40,677 bases of DNA, from assembly GCA_947168315.1 (NCBI GenBank), contig CAMVLL010000011.1, positions 1 through 40,677 of the forward strand. Reading direction: 5' to 3'. This DNA is from an uncultured Bacteroidota bacterium (GTDB lineage Bacteria > Bacteroidota > Bacteroidia > Bacteroidales > Bacteroidaceae). Below, piece after piece: positions 8,677 through 15,781 of this stretch (position 1 is its first letter; the number at the start of each line of letters is the position of its first letter). The notes under the pieces were generated by a model. The model was not told the DNA's origin and ran no database searches. It was given only the letters and a program-made list of their open reading frames with translations. The translations under genes and the position numbers were made by a program.

Positions 8677-9801
8677 ATGGAGGATAACCCGAATGCAATA
8701 AACAAATGGCTTTTACCTCTCTCATGGATATATGGGATTATCGTAAAAGTTAGAAATAAGCTCTTCGATTCCGGTATTTTGGAAGAGCGGGGTTATCCTA
8801 TACCTATTATTTCGATTGGAAACATCACCGTTGGAGGAACAGGGAAGACGCCTCATACGGAGTATTTAATTCGTTTACTGAGCAAACAATGGCACGTCGC
8901 TGTCCTCAGCAGAGGCTACAAGCGTAAATCGGAAGGATTCCAACTGGCTACAAAAGATACTCCTACGTCAGTACTGGGTGATGAGCCACATCAAATCAAG
9001 CAAAAATTCCCCGACATCTTCGTAGCCGTAGATGCCGACCGTCGTCATGGCATTGAGCAGTTGATGAAAGAGACTGTGGCTCCTGGCCTAGACATCATAC
9101 TGATGGATGACGCTTTTCAGCATCGGTATGTGAAACCTGGACTAAACATCTTGCTAGTTGACCATAATCGTCTGCTTTGTGACGATGCGCTCTTACCGGC
9201 AGGAAGATTAAGAGAACCTGAATCAAGCAAGGAAAGAGCCAACATTGTCATCATTACCAAGTGCCCGAAGTATATGAGTCCAATGGATTACCGTATTCTA
9301 ACCAAGAAAATGGACCTCTACCGCTATCAACAGCTCTATTTTACCACGTTGAACTACGGCAATCTCTATCCTCTTTCACGGGAAGGGAAGACACACTCCT
9401 TGAGCAGTATCCAAAAAGATGTGAACATCCTGTTGCTCACCGGTATTGCATCACCGAGTAAGTTGATTGAGGATTTGAAACCTTATAATTCGCATGTTCA
9501 TCCTTTGACATTCCCTGATCATCATGACTTCTCCGCTACGGATTTGGCATTACTTAAGGAACGTTTCTTTGAGTTACCGGAGAATCGACGCATGATTATT
9601 ACAACTGAAAAAGATGCATCCCGTCTGATGAACCATCCTTTATTGGATGAACAACTGAAACCATACATCTTTGTATTGCCAATCGAAGTCTCCTTCCTTC
9701 AAGAAAAAGAAGAATCATTCAAATTTAATATTTCAGACTATGTTAGAAAAAATCAAAGAAACAGCCGCCTTTCTAAAGCAGAAAATGAATACTCAGCCTA
9801 A
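8677..9801 (+). CDS. lpxK: Tetraacyldisaccharide 4'-kinase LpxK
   Basis: 374 aa. It phosphorylates the 4' position of the lipid A disaccharide precursor at the cytoplasmic face of the inner membrane. The membrane-associated N-terminus (WLLPLSWIYGIIVKVRN) precedes a Walker A loop in GNITVGGTGKTPHTE (residues 48-62). The later stretch MDDAFQHRYV is the typical LpxK DDGFQ-like motif with Gly replaced by Ala. It starts 3 bases after sppA and its last 62 bases overlap the start of punA in another frame, which suggests translational coupling. No lipid A genes other than this one are adjacent. Confidence 0.95.
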   Translation: MEDNPNAINKWLLPLSWIYGIIVKVRNKLFDSGILEERGYPIPIISIGNITVGGTGKTPHTEYLIRLLSKQWHVAVLSRGYKRKSEGFQLATKDTPTSVLGDEPHQIKQKFPDIFVAVDADRRHGIEQLMKETVAPGLDIILMDDAFQHRYVKPGLNILLVDHNRLLCDDALLPAGRLREPESSKERANIVIITKCPKYMSPMDYRILTKKMDLYRYQQLYFTTLNYGNLYPLSREGKTHSLSSIQKDVNILLLTGIASPSKLIEDLKPYNSHVHPLTFPDHHDFSATDLALLKERFFELPENRRMIITTEKDASRLMNHPLLDEQLKPYIFVLPIEVSFLQEKEESFKFNISDYVRKNQRNSRLSKAENEYSA

Positions 9802-10549
9802 GACTGCTATTATCTTAGGTACTGGTCTGGGACGTTTAGCTGATGAAATCACTGATTCATATAGCATTCCATATAAAGATATTCCTAATTTCCCGATTTC
9901 CACCGTCGAAGGACATAGCGGAAAACTTATTTTTGGTAAGTTAGGTGGAAAAGATATCATGGCCATGCAAGGTCGCTTCCATTTCTATGAAGGATATAGC
10001 ATGAAACAAGTCACCTTCCCTATCCGTGTAATGCATGAGTTGGGCATTAAGACCTTGTTTGTTTCAAATGCTTCCGGAGGAACAAACCCTCTTTTCAAAG
10101 TGGGCGACTTGATGATTATCACCGACCATATCAATTTCTTCCCGGAGCACCCACTTCACGGACCGAATATTGGAGACGGCCCACGATTCCCGGATATGAG
10201 TGAGGCATATTCTAAGAGACTCAGAGATCTCGCCCTGACTATTGCCGAAGAGAAGAACATCGATGTTCGACAAGGTGTTTATCTTGGCACGCAAGGTCCA
10301 ACCTTTGAGACACCATCAGAATACAAGATGTTCAAACTGTTTGGAGCAGATGCCGTAGGTATGTCAACTGTTCCAGAGGTTATCGTCGCACGCCATTGTG
10401 GTATCGATGTATTTGGTATCTCTGTTATTACCGATATTGGCGTCGAAGGTCAAATCCAGAAGATTACTCATGAGGATGTACAGAAAGCTGCCAACGCATC
10501 TCAAGAAAAGATGACAGATATCATGAGGGAAATGATTAAAAGAAGCTGA
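9740..10549 (+). CDS. punA: Purine-nucleoside phosphorylase (trimeric, family 2)
   Basis: 269 aa from ATG at 9740 (MLEKIKETAAFLKQ). A longer reading frame to 9671 adds residues unlike the family, so I chose the internal start, which gives the usual length. Motifs of the trimeric PNP family are present: GTGLGRLADEI, VEGHSGKLIFGKLGGKD, QGRFHFYEGY, and VSNASGGTNP for the phosphate/purine pocket. It splits guanosine or inosine with phosphate in nucleoside salvage. The start lies inside lpxK with a 62-base overlap, and thiL follows after one base. No signal peptide, so cytoplasmic. Confidence 0.93.
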   Translation: MLEKIKETAAFLKQKMNTQPKTAIILGTGLGRLADEITDSYSIPYKDIPNFPISTVEGHSGKLIFGKLGGKDIMAMQGRFHFYEGYSMKQVTFPIRVMHELGIKTLFVSNASGGTNPLFKVGDLMIITDHINFFPEHPLHGPNIGDGPRFPDMSEAYSKRLRDLALTIAEEKNIDVRQGVYLGTQGPTFETPSEYKMFKLFGADAVGMSTVPEVIVARHCGIDVFGISVITDIGVEGQIQKITHEDVQKAANASQEKMTDIMREMIKRS

Positions 10550-10550
10550 T

Positions 10551-11585
10551 ATGCAGGAAACGAAAAGAACAGAAATATCTACATTAGGCGAGTTTGGCCT
10601 TATCAAACACTTAACCGAGAACATTCAATTCGTACATCCCGAAACCTGTTATGGTGTTGGTGATGATGCTGCCGTACTTTCATATCCTAACAAAGCAGTA
10701 TTGGTTACCACCGATATGCTGATGGAAGGTATCCACTTTGATTTGGAATATACTCCATTGAAACATCTTGGATACAAAGCAGCAGTTGCCAATTTCTCAG
10801 ACATCTATGCGATGAATGGTACTCCAAAACAAATTACCGTCTCTTTAGCTATCTCAAGACGCTTCAGTTTAGAAGATGTTGAAACATTATATGCTGGTAT
10901 CCGTCTGGCTTGTCAGTCATACCACGTCGACCTTATCGGTGGTGACACAACACCGTCACTCACTGGTTTGGCCATCAGCATAACCTGTATTGGTGAAGCC
11001 GACAAAAATCAGATTGTTTACCGTAACGGAGCTAAGGAAACCGACCTGATCTGCGTCTCAGGTGACTTAGGAGCTGCATATATGGGACTCCAATTACTGG
11101 AGCGTGAAAAGGCTGTCTTCCGAGGACAAAAAGAAGCTAACCCCGACTTTTCCGGAAAAGAATATATCCTAGAACGCCAACTGAAACCAGAAGCAAGAAA
11201 AGATATCATTGAGGAACTAGCACGCTTAGGCATTAAGCCGACCTCCATGATAGATATCTCGGATGGCCTCTCTTCTGAATTGAAACATATCTGCAGTCAA
11301 AGTAATGTTGGTTGCAGAATCTATGAGGATCGCATCCCTATCGACTATCAAACGGCTGTAATGGCAGAAGAGTTAAACATGAATGTGACTACATGTGCCC
11401 TCAACGGTGGAGAAGACTACGAGCTTTTGTTCACTGTACCTCTGACTGAGCATGAAAAAGTTCAGTCGATTAACGGTGTCAAAGAGATCGGTTATATCAC
11501 CAAAGCAGAACTTGGCTGTGGTTTGATCACCCGAGATAATCAAGAATTTGAGCTTAAAGCTCAAGGCTGGAATCCATTATCATAA
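10551..11585 (+). CDS. thiL: Thiamine-monophosphate kinase ThiL
   Basis: 344 aa. It makes thiamine diphosphate from thiamine monophosphate with ATP. The PurM-like fold signatures are present: YGVGDDAAVL (residues 35-44), VTTDMLMEGIHFD, LIGGDTTPS, and MIDISDGLSSEL in the second half. It follows punA with one intervening base (TGA T ATG), so it is the last gene of the sppA operon. No TPP riboswitch is visible, since it has no leader of its own. Copy A of the dispersed repeat begins about 25 bases after its stop, and no separate terminator is evident. Confidence 0.95.
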   Translation: MQETKRTEISTLGEFGLIKHLTENIQFVHPETCYGVGDDAAVLSYPNKAVLVTTDMLMEGIHFDLEYTPLKHLGYKAAVANFSDIYAMNGTPKQITVSLAISRRFSLEDVETLYAGIRLACQSYHVDLIGGDTTPSLTGLAISITCIGEADKNQIVYRNGAKETDLICVSGDLGAAYMGLQLLEREKAVFRGQKEANPDFSGKEYILERQLKPEARKDIIEELARLGIKPTSMIDISDGLSSELKHICSQSNVGCRIYEDRIPIDYQTAVMAEELNMNVTTCALNGGEDYELLFTVPLTEHEKVQSINGVKEIGYITKAELGCGLITRDNQEFELKAQGWNPLS

Positions 11586-11619
11586 GCCGTATTCGACTTC
11601 ATATTAATACCCCTTTCAG

Positions 11620-11724
11620 AAACTCGATGTTTGATTTCAAAAACTTGATTTTTGAGCTCAAAAACTCGATATTTGGCTTCAAAAACTCGAATTCTGAAAA
11701 GAAAAACTCAGTTATAGAAAGTTA
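11620..11724 (+). repeat. Five tandem 21-bp iterons (copy A)
   Basis: Units begin at 11620, 11641, 11662, 11683 and 11704. The first three read AAACT(C/T)GAT-TTTGA-TTCAA with few changes; the fourth and fifth are more degenerate. The exact 21-bp period equals two DNA turns and also seven codons. Confidence 0.8.
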
Positions 11725-11766
11725 TTATCGTTTTTCTGTAGGGGACGACAGTATTTTAGGTAGAAA

Positions 11767-11855
11767 GCCGCGGAGCGGCAGTAGTGTCTAGCCGTGGGTA
11801 AGCGAAGCGTAACCCGCGGTAAACAATCAATACCACAAACAAACCGCGGAGTGGT
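11767..11855. repeat. GC-rich palindrome cluster inside copy A
   Basis: Three hairpins lie within 90 bases: GCCGC-GGA-GCGGC (11767-11779), CCGTGGGT/ACCCGCGG (11792-11799 with 11812-11819), and ACCGC-GGA-GTGGT (11843-11855). The first and third share the same GGA triloop. Base composition is far richer in G+C than the AT-rich flanks, and copy B lacks this segment, so it may be a small palindromic insertion. Confidence 0.6.
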
Positions 11856-12068
11856 GACAGAAAATCCCCCTATACTCTGATATTAAAAAATAGCCTTCAC
11901 CTTCACCATTTTTATAATTCATTTATAATCAACCAATTGTAAAGGCGTAAGATTTGAAAAGGTGAACCCTTAGGCTTCACCTGGCCGAAAATCCCCAAAA
12001 TGACCTCTTGGGATAATTTACAAATACTGCATGCTTGGTATAAAGTATCATTAAAATAAATCATAAGC

Positions 12069-12102
12069 AAAAAAAACGGGTTCCACCATAAGTGACAACC
12101 CG
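12069..12102 (-). terminator. Terminator of the pnt operon
   Basis: On the minus strand CGGGTT pairs with AACCCG (12097-12102 with 12077-12082), with an inner CAC/GTG pairing, and an eight-T run follows directly (12069-12076). It lies about 25 bases after the pntB stop. Confidence 0.85.
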
Positions 12103-12126
12103 CTCTACATATAAAAATAAACTGCT

Positions 12127-14073
12127 TTAGAATTGACTCAACAACTTGTTCAGACTCTCTTTTGCATCACCCAACAAGAGGTAAACACCTTCTTTGCGAG
12201 TGTACAACGGATTCTCTACACCTGCATAACCAGGCTTCAAATCGAAATTACAGATAATCACTTCCGGAGCCTGGTCAACATTCAATACTGGCATACCGTA
12301 AATCGGAGTTCCTTCGGCATTACGGGCAGCTGGATTCAAAACATCGTTCGCACCGATTACGACAACTGCATCAGCCTTACCAAAATCATCGTTGATAGCC
12401 TCCATCTCATAGAGCTGATCGTATGGGACATCAGCCTCGGCCAACAACACATTCATGTGTCCTGGCATACGACCTGCAACAGGATGGATAGCAAAACGAA
12501 CATTTGCACCATTAGCCTCCAACTTATCTGCCAACTGTTTCACCTGATGTTGTGCCTGAGCCAACGCCATACCGTAACCCGGAACGATGATTACGTTCTT
12601 CGCAGATGAAAGAACTGAACCCGGAGTCTTCTCCTTTTTATCTTCCTGGACAACTTCCTTGGTTGGATTCATGGATGACATCAATTTGTTCAGACTCTCC
12701 TTTGCATCACCCAACAAGAGGTAAACACCTTCTTTACGAGTGTACAACGGATTCTCTACACCTGCATAACCAGGCTTCAAGTCAAAATTACAGATAATCA
12801 CTTCCGGAGCCTGGTCAACATTCAATACTGGCATACCGTAAATCGGAGTTCCTTCGGCATTACGGGCAGCTGGATTCAAAACATCGTTCGCACCGATTAC
12901 GACAACTGCATCAGCCTTACCAAAATCATCGTTGATAGCCTCCATCTCATAGAGCTGATCGTATGGGACATCAGCCTCGGCCAACAACACATTCATGTGT
13001 CCTGGCATACGACCTGCGACAGGATGGATAGCAAAACGAACATTTGCACCATTAGCTTCCAACTTATCTGCCAACTGCTTCACCTGATGTTGTGCCTGTG
13101 CCAACGCCATACCATAACCCGGAACGATGATTACGTTCTTCGCAGATGAAAGAACTTCGCCTGCTGTTTTCTTTTCTTCCGACTTAGCTGTCTCTACTTT
13201 TTGTACATCATCTTTTGCTACCGCTTCAACCTTTGGCTGAGTAGGAGCCGCTTTCATTCCACCCAAAAGGATACTCATCAGACTACGGTTCATAGCTTTA
13301 CACATAATTTGAGTCAGCAACAAACCAGAAGCACCGACAATACCACCGACTGCAACCAAGAAAATATCGCTAATTGCCATACCGGCAATGGCACCAGCCA
13401 CACCAGAGAGAGAGTTCAGTAAAGAAATTGTAATCGGCATATCTGCACCGCCCACTCGCACGGAAAAATATAAGCCAAACAAAGCAGAAGTGAGCACAGT
13501 ACCAAAGACACACCATCCAATACCCGTCCCCGCTGTTGTTCCAATACAGATAAAGAAAACAGTTGCAACCAACAACACCAAAGTGATAACCGAGTGTGAA
13601 GCCCAGATAATAGGTTTCTGCGGTAAAACACGATGCAGCTTGCCTGCGGCAACCAAACTACCAACCAATGTGATCATACCGACAGCAATCGCAAGTAAAG
13701 AAGTGAACCGAACAAAAGGAATATATCCTTTCATAATCTGCTCACCACTGAACGCAACAAATGTAGCTGATAATATACCAACCAAAGCAGAAGCACCACC
13801 ACCGAGTCCATTAAACAGGGCAACAGTCTGAGGCATTTGGATCATCTGCACCTTACGTGCTATAAAACTACCGATCAAAGCACCAATAATCAATGCCGGA
13901 TAAATTGTCCAAGCTCTTATCACACCAGAGAAGAGCAATGTCATCACCACACCAACCAACATCGCCATTGCGGAAATCATGTTTCCACGAACCGCCGTCT
14001 TTACCTTACTCATGAAAGAGATGCCAATCAAGACGGCAATGGATAGCAATACGCTTAATACTATTTGTGCCAT
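12127..14073 (-). CDS. pntB: NAD(P) transhydrogenase subunit beta with duplicated NADP(H)-binding domain III
   Basis: 648 aa; the family is usually about 460-480 aa. Residues 1 to about 275 are the multi-helix membrane domain II. A charged linker leads to domain III (from Ser309 to about 463), which already completes a normal PntB. A second charged linker and a second complete domain III (Ser489-648) follow. Both copies keep the NADP(H) motifs VPGYGMALAQAQ, GRMPGHMNVLLAE, VVIGANDVLNPAA and GYAGVENPL, and are identical in protein sequence from SSAKNVI to KESLNKL. Their DNA (12146-12616 and 12686-13156) differs at nine positions, all third codon positions. The enzyme couples proton flow to hydride transfer between NADH and NADP+. 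It follows pntA2 after 3 bases. Family call is firm; the role of the second domain is unknown. Confidence 0.93.
   Translation of the reverse strand: MAQIVLSVLLSIAVLIGISFMSKVKTAVRGNMISAMAMLVGVVMTLLFSGVIRAWTIYPALIIGALIGSFIARKVQMIQMPQTVALFNGLGGGASALVGILSATFVAFSGEQIMKGYIPFVRFTSLLAIAVGMITLVGSLVAAGKLHRVLPQKPIIWASHSVITLVLLVATVFFICIGTTAGTGIGWCVFGTVLTSALFGLYFSVRVGGADMPITISLLNSLSGVAGAIAGMAISDIFLVAVGGIVGASGLLLTQIMCKAMNRSLMSILLGGMKAAPTQPKVEAVAKDDVQKVETAKSEEKKTAGEVLSSAKNVIIVPGYGMALAQAQHQVKQLADKLEANGANVRFAIHPVAGRMPGHMNVLLAEADVPYDQLYEMEAINDDFGKADAVVVIGANDVLNPAARNAEGTPIYGMPVLNVDQAPEVIICNFDLKPGYAGVENPLYTRKEGVYLLLGDAKESLNKLMSSMNPTKEVVQEDKKEKTPGSVLSSAKNVIIVPGYGMALAQAQHQVKQLADKLEANGANVRFAIHPVAGRMPGHMNVLLAEADVPYDQLYEMEAINDDFGKADAVVVIGANDVLNPAARNAEGTPIYGMPVLNVDQAPEVIICNFDLKPGYAGVENPLYTRKEGVYLLLGDAKESLNKLLSQF
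12146..12616 (-). repeat. Tandem intragenic repeat, copy 2 (PntB second domain III)
   Basis: 471 bp aligned with 12686-13156 at an offset of exactly 540 bp (180 codons). By eye there are nine mismatches: 12160, 12196, 12241, 12244, 12478, 12517, 12538, 12559 and 12574. All are silent. About 98% identity. Confidence 0.95.
12686..13156 (-). repeat. Tandem intragenic repeat, copy 1 (PntB first domain III)
   Basis: Partner of 12146-12616. The sequences on either side of the repeat, which encode the linkers, are only loosely alike, so the near-identity is confined to the folded domain. Confidence 0.95.
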
Positions 14074-14076
14074 CTG

Positions 14077-14376
14077 TTACTCCTCCGTCTTCTTTTTGTT
14101 AAACATCTTTAGCATCCGATCGGTAACGCCGAAACCGCCAACCACATTAATCGTTGCCAAAATAATGGCAAGGCATCCTGCGAATTGAGAACATAAACCT
14201 CCGGTCATGAGAGAGAAACCTGTTGCAGTGATAGCTCCAACAACGGTTACGCCCGACAAGGCGTTCATGCCCGACATCAAAGGAGTATGTAACAAACTTG
14301 GAACAGTCTTAATAATGAAATAACCAGCTACGGTACAAACAACAAATACCAATAGCAGTACATACGGACTAATCAT
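14077..14376 (-). CDS. pntA2: NAD(P) transhydrogenase subunit alpha part 2 (membrane subunit)
   Basis: 99 aa with three hydrophobic segments (about residues 3-20, 35-57 and 65-87) and the family stretch LMSGMNALSGVTVVGA. This is the alpha-subunit share of membrane domain II, encoded as a separate gene as in Rhodospirillum rubrum-type three-subunit transhydrogenases. It ends 3 bases before pntB and is 75 bases downstream of pntA1, with a structured hairpin in that gap. The charged C-terminus MLKMFNKKKTEE is cytoplasmic. Confidence 0.93.
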   Translation of the reverse strand: MISPYVLLLVFVVCTVAGYFIIKTVPSLLHTPLMSGMNALSGVTVVGAITATGFSLMTGGLCSQFAGCLAIILATINVVGGFGVTDRMLKMFNKKKTEE

Positions 14377-14389
14377 GCTTTTATGAATT

Positions 14390-14431
14390 AAAAAGGGGTG
14401 TTCATCAAGCTTTCGCCTGACGACCGCCCCT
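14390..14431 (-). terminator. Terminator-like hairpin between pntA1 and pntA2
   Basis: On the minus strand an outer AGGGG/CCCCT stem encloses a 9-bp stem (14415-14423 with 14402-14410) capped by a GAAA tetraloop, and a TTTTT run follows. It sits between the stop of pntA1 and the start of pntA2. It may terminate part of the transcripts or stabilise the upstream 3' end, and so set subunit ratios. Confidence 0.5.
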
Positions 14432-14451
14432 CGAATTATTACTCTATGCTA

Positions 14452-15609
14452 TTAAAGACCCATTGCCTCACGAGCACCAGCATGTACCAATTCGCCATCA
14501 ATACATACAAGACTCTTTGCAATTACCTCGTCAGAACGGTCAAGTGCAATCTTACCATCCTTAACCAAGTACTTAACCAAGTTGTACATGTTATTAGAGA
14601 ACATCCATGTAGAACTTGTTGGGAGTTCACCCGGGATATTCTTCACACCCATCAAAGTAACGCCGTGCTTAACTACGATGTCTCCAGCAGGAGTCAACTC
14701 ACAGTTACCACCTTGATCGATAGAGATATCAACGATAACAGAGCCGCGCTTCATTCCCTTAACCATCTCTTCTGTGATAATGATTGGAGCCAAACGACCC
14801 GGAATCAAAGCAGAGCAGAATACGATATCCATCTGCTGGATTGTCTCCTTCAAAGACTCACGCTCCTTAACCAGTACATCGTCTGGTAAGCGGTTAGCAT
14901 AACCACCTTCAGCTATTGCCAATTCAGCAGGGACATTGGTAGAAACTACTTTTGCACCCAAACTCATAGCGTTCTCAGCAGCCGCCGGACGAATATCAGC
15001 AGCATAAGTGATAGCACCCAAACGTTTTGCTGTAGCCAAAGCTTGCAAACCAGCCACACCAACACCGATAACCATTACCTTTGCAGGCTCAATCTTACCA
15101 ACAGCTGTAAACATTTGAGGCATAAACTTTGTCAGGCGGTCGGCAGCCATCAAGATTCCTTTATAACCTGCACATGTACTCATGGAGGTCAGAGCATCCA
15201 TATTCTGTGCACGAGATATACGTGGAATACCATCCAAAGTAATTGCGATAACACCTTGTGCTGCCAATCTCTTAACCATCTCATGGTTTACAGGAGCAGC
15301 CGGGTGGATAAACGTGATCAGATATTGACCCTTATGCATCATCTCAACTTCATGTTTTCCTACTTTCTCATTGAAAAGAGGCTCCTTAACTTTCAAAATC
15401 AACTCAGCTTTCTGATAAATTTCAACTGGATCATCTACCATCTTGGCACCAGCTTTAATGTAATCTTCATCACTGTGCAAAGCACCTTCTCCGGCTGATT
15501 TTTCTACAAGGACTTCAAAACCGTCTTTTACAAATTTACCCACTGTTTCAGGAGTACAAGCAACACGAGCTTCGTCGTGCATAATTTCTTTTGGAATACC
15601 AATAATCAT
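14452..15609 (-). CDS. pntA1: Re/Si-specific NAD(P)+ transhydrogenase subunit alpha part 1 (NAD(H)-binding)
   Basis: 385 aa, soluble domain I. It starts MIIGIPKEIMHDEARVACTP, the conserved N-terminus shared with alanine dehydrogenase. The NAD(H) Rossmann motif GVGVAGLQALATAKRLGA is in the middle, and VDISIDQGGNCE follows. It passes hydride between NADH and the NADP(H) held by domain III of PntB. It is the first gene of pntA1-pntA2-pntB. A -7 element TAAATTTG lies at 15644-15651 on the minus strand, about 35 bases upstream of the start. Confidence 0.95.
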   Translation of the reverse strand: MIIGIPKEIMHDEARVACTPETVGKFVKDGFEVLVEKSAGEGALHSDEDYIKAGAKMVDDPVEIYQKAELILKVKEPLFNEKVGKHEVEMMHKGQYLITFIHPAAPVNHEMVKRLAAQGVIAITLDGIPRISRAQNMDALTSMSTCAGYKGILMAADRLTKFMPQMFTAVGKIEPAKVMVIGVGVAGLQALATAKRLGAITYAADIRPAAAENAMSLGAKVVSTNVPAELAIAEGGYANRLPDDVLVKERESLKETIQQMDIVFCSALIPGRLAPIIITEEMVKGMKRGSVIVDISIDQGGNCELTPAGDIVVKHGVTLMGVKNIPGELPTSSTWMFSNNMYNLVKYLVKDGKIALDRSDEVIAKSLVCIDGELVHAGAREAMGL

Positions 15610-15643
15610 GATACTATTTATTTAAGGTTAATTGTTTATGGTT

Positions 15644-15651
15644 CAAATTTA
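15644..15651 (-). promoter_or_regulatory. -7 element of the pnt operon promoter
   Basis: TAAATTTG on the minus strand matches TAnnTTTG exactly. No convincing TTTG lies 19-21 bases upstream, so only the -7 box is called. Confidence 0.5.
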
Positions 15652-15721
15652 ATGCCTTTTTTGACATCTTGTCACTTATCAGGCAACAATTAACATAAAT
15701 TTAAGGATGTGATGACTATTT

Positions 15722-15759
15722 GAAAAAGAAAGAGGCGCCCTTTACGCAAAAGACGCCTC
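15722..15759 (-). terminator. Terminator after the nitroreductase gene
   Basis: On the minus strand GAGGCGTCTTT pairs with its partner through AAAGGGCGCCTC (15732-15759), about 12 pairs with G-U wobbles and a 4-nt loop. TTTCTTTTTC follows. It is just downstream of the nitroreductase stop at 15782. Confidence 0.85.
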
Positions 15760-15781
15760 AAAAAAATATCATTATGTTATT

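Larger units (their letters stand above)
11611..12020 (+). repeat. Dispersed intergenic element, copy A (iterons + hairpin modules)
   Basis: This fills most of the 541-base gap between the convergent thiL and pntB genes. It matches, in reverse orientation, the gap at 32331-32656. Module 1 (11620-11724) has five 21-bp units starting AAACTCGAT or similar. A short conserved block with TTTCTGTAGGG follows near 11740. The middle (about 11760-11860) is GC-rich and specific to this copy. Module 3 (11894-12020) has the direct repeat CCTTCACCTTCACC, a hairpin TTTATAATT/AATTGTAAA, a hairpin GGTGAACCC-TTA-GGCTTCACC, and a conserved end with GGCCGAAAATCC and CAAAATGACCT. Over the 105-bp iteron block I count 8 mismatches to copy B. 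No protein-coding gene is visible. Confidence 0.85.

Noticed and set aside
9671-9739. Upstream start for purine-nucleoside phosphorylase
   Set aside because: The extra 23 residues (MYCQSKSPSF...) are lpxK sequence read in another frame and do not fit the family; ATG at 9740 gives normal length.
10480-10560. TPP riboswitch for thiL
   Set aside because: thiL follows punA by one base, leaving no leader, and no THI-box sequence is visible.
11620-11724. CRISPR-like array
   Set aside because: The 21-bp units abut with no spacers, are degenerate, and no cas gene is present.
12146-13156. PntB domain duplication as a simple assembly error
   Set aside because: The two copies differ at nine positions and have clearly different flanking linkers, which an exact assembly duplicate would not show. 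It still deserves read-level confirmation.
13388-13831. 147-aa plus-strand frame opposite pntB
   Set aside because: Antisense to the conserved membrane domain, composition like a shadow frame (Thr/Pro/Ile-rich), with no start signal.
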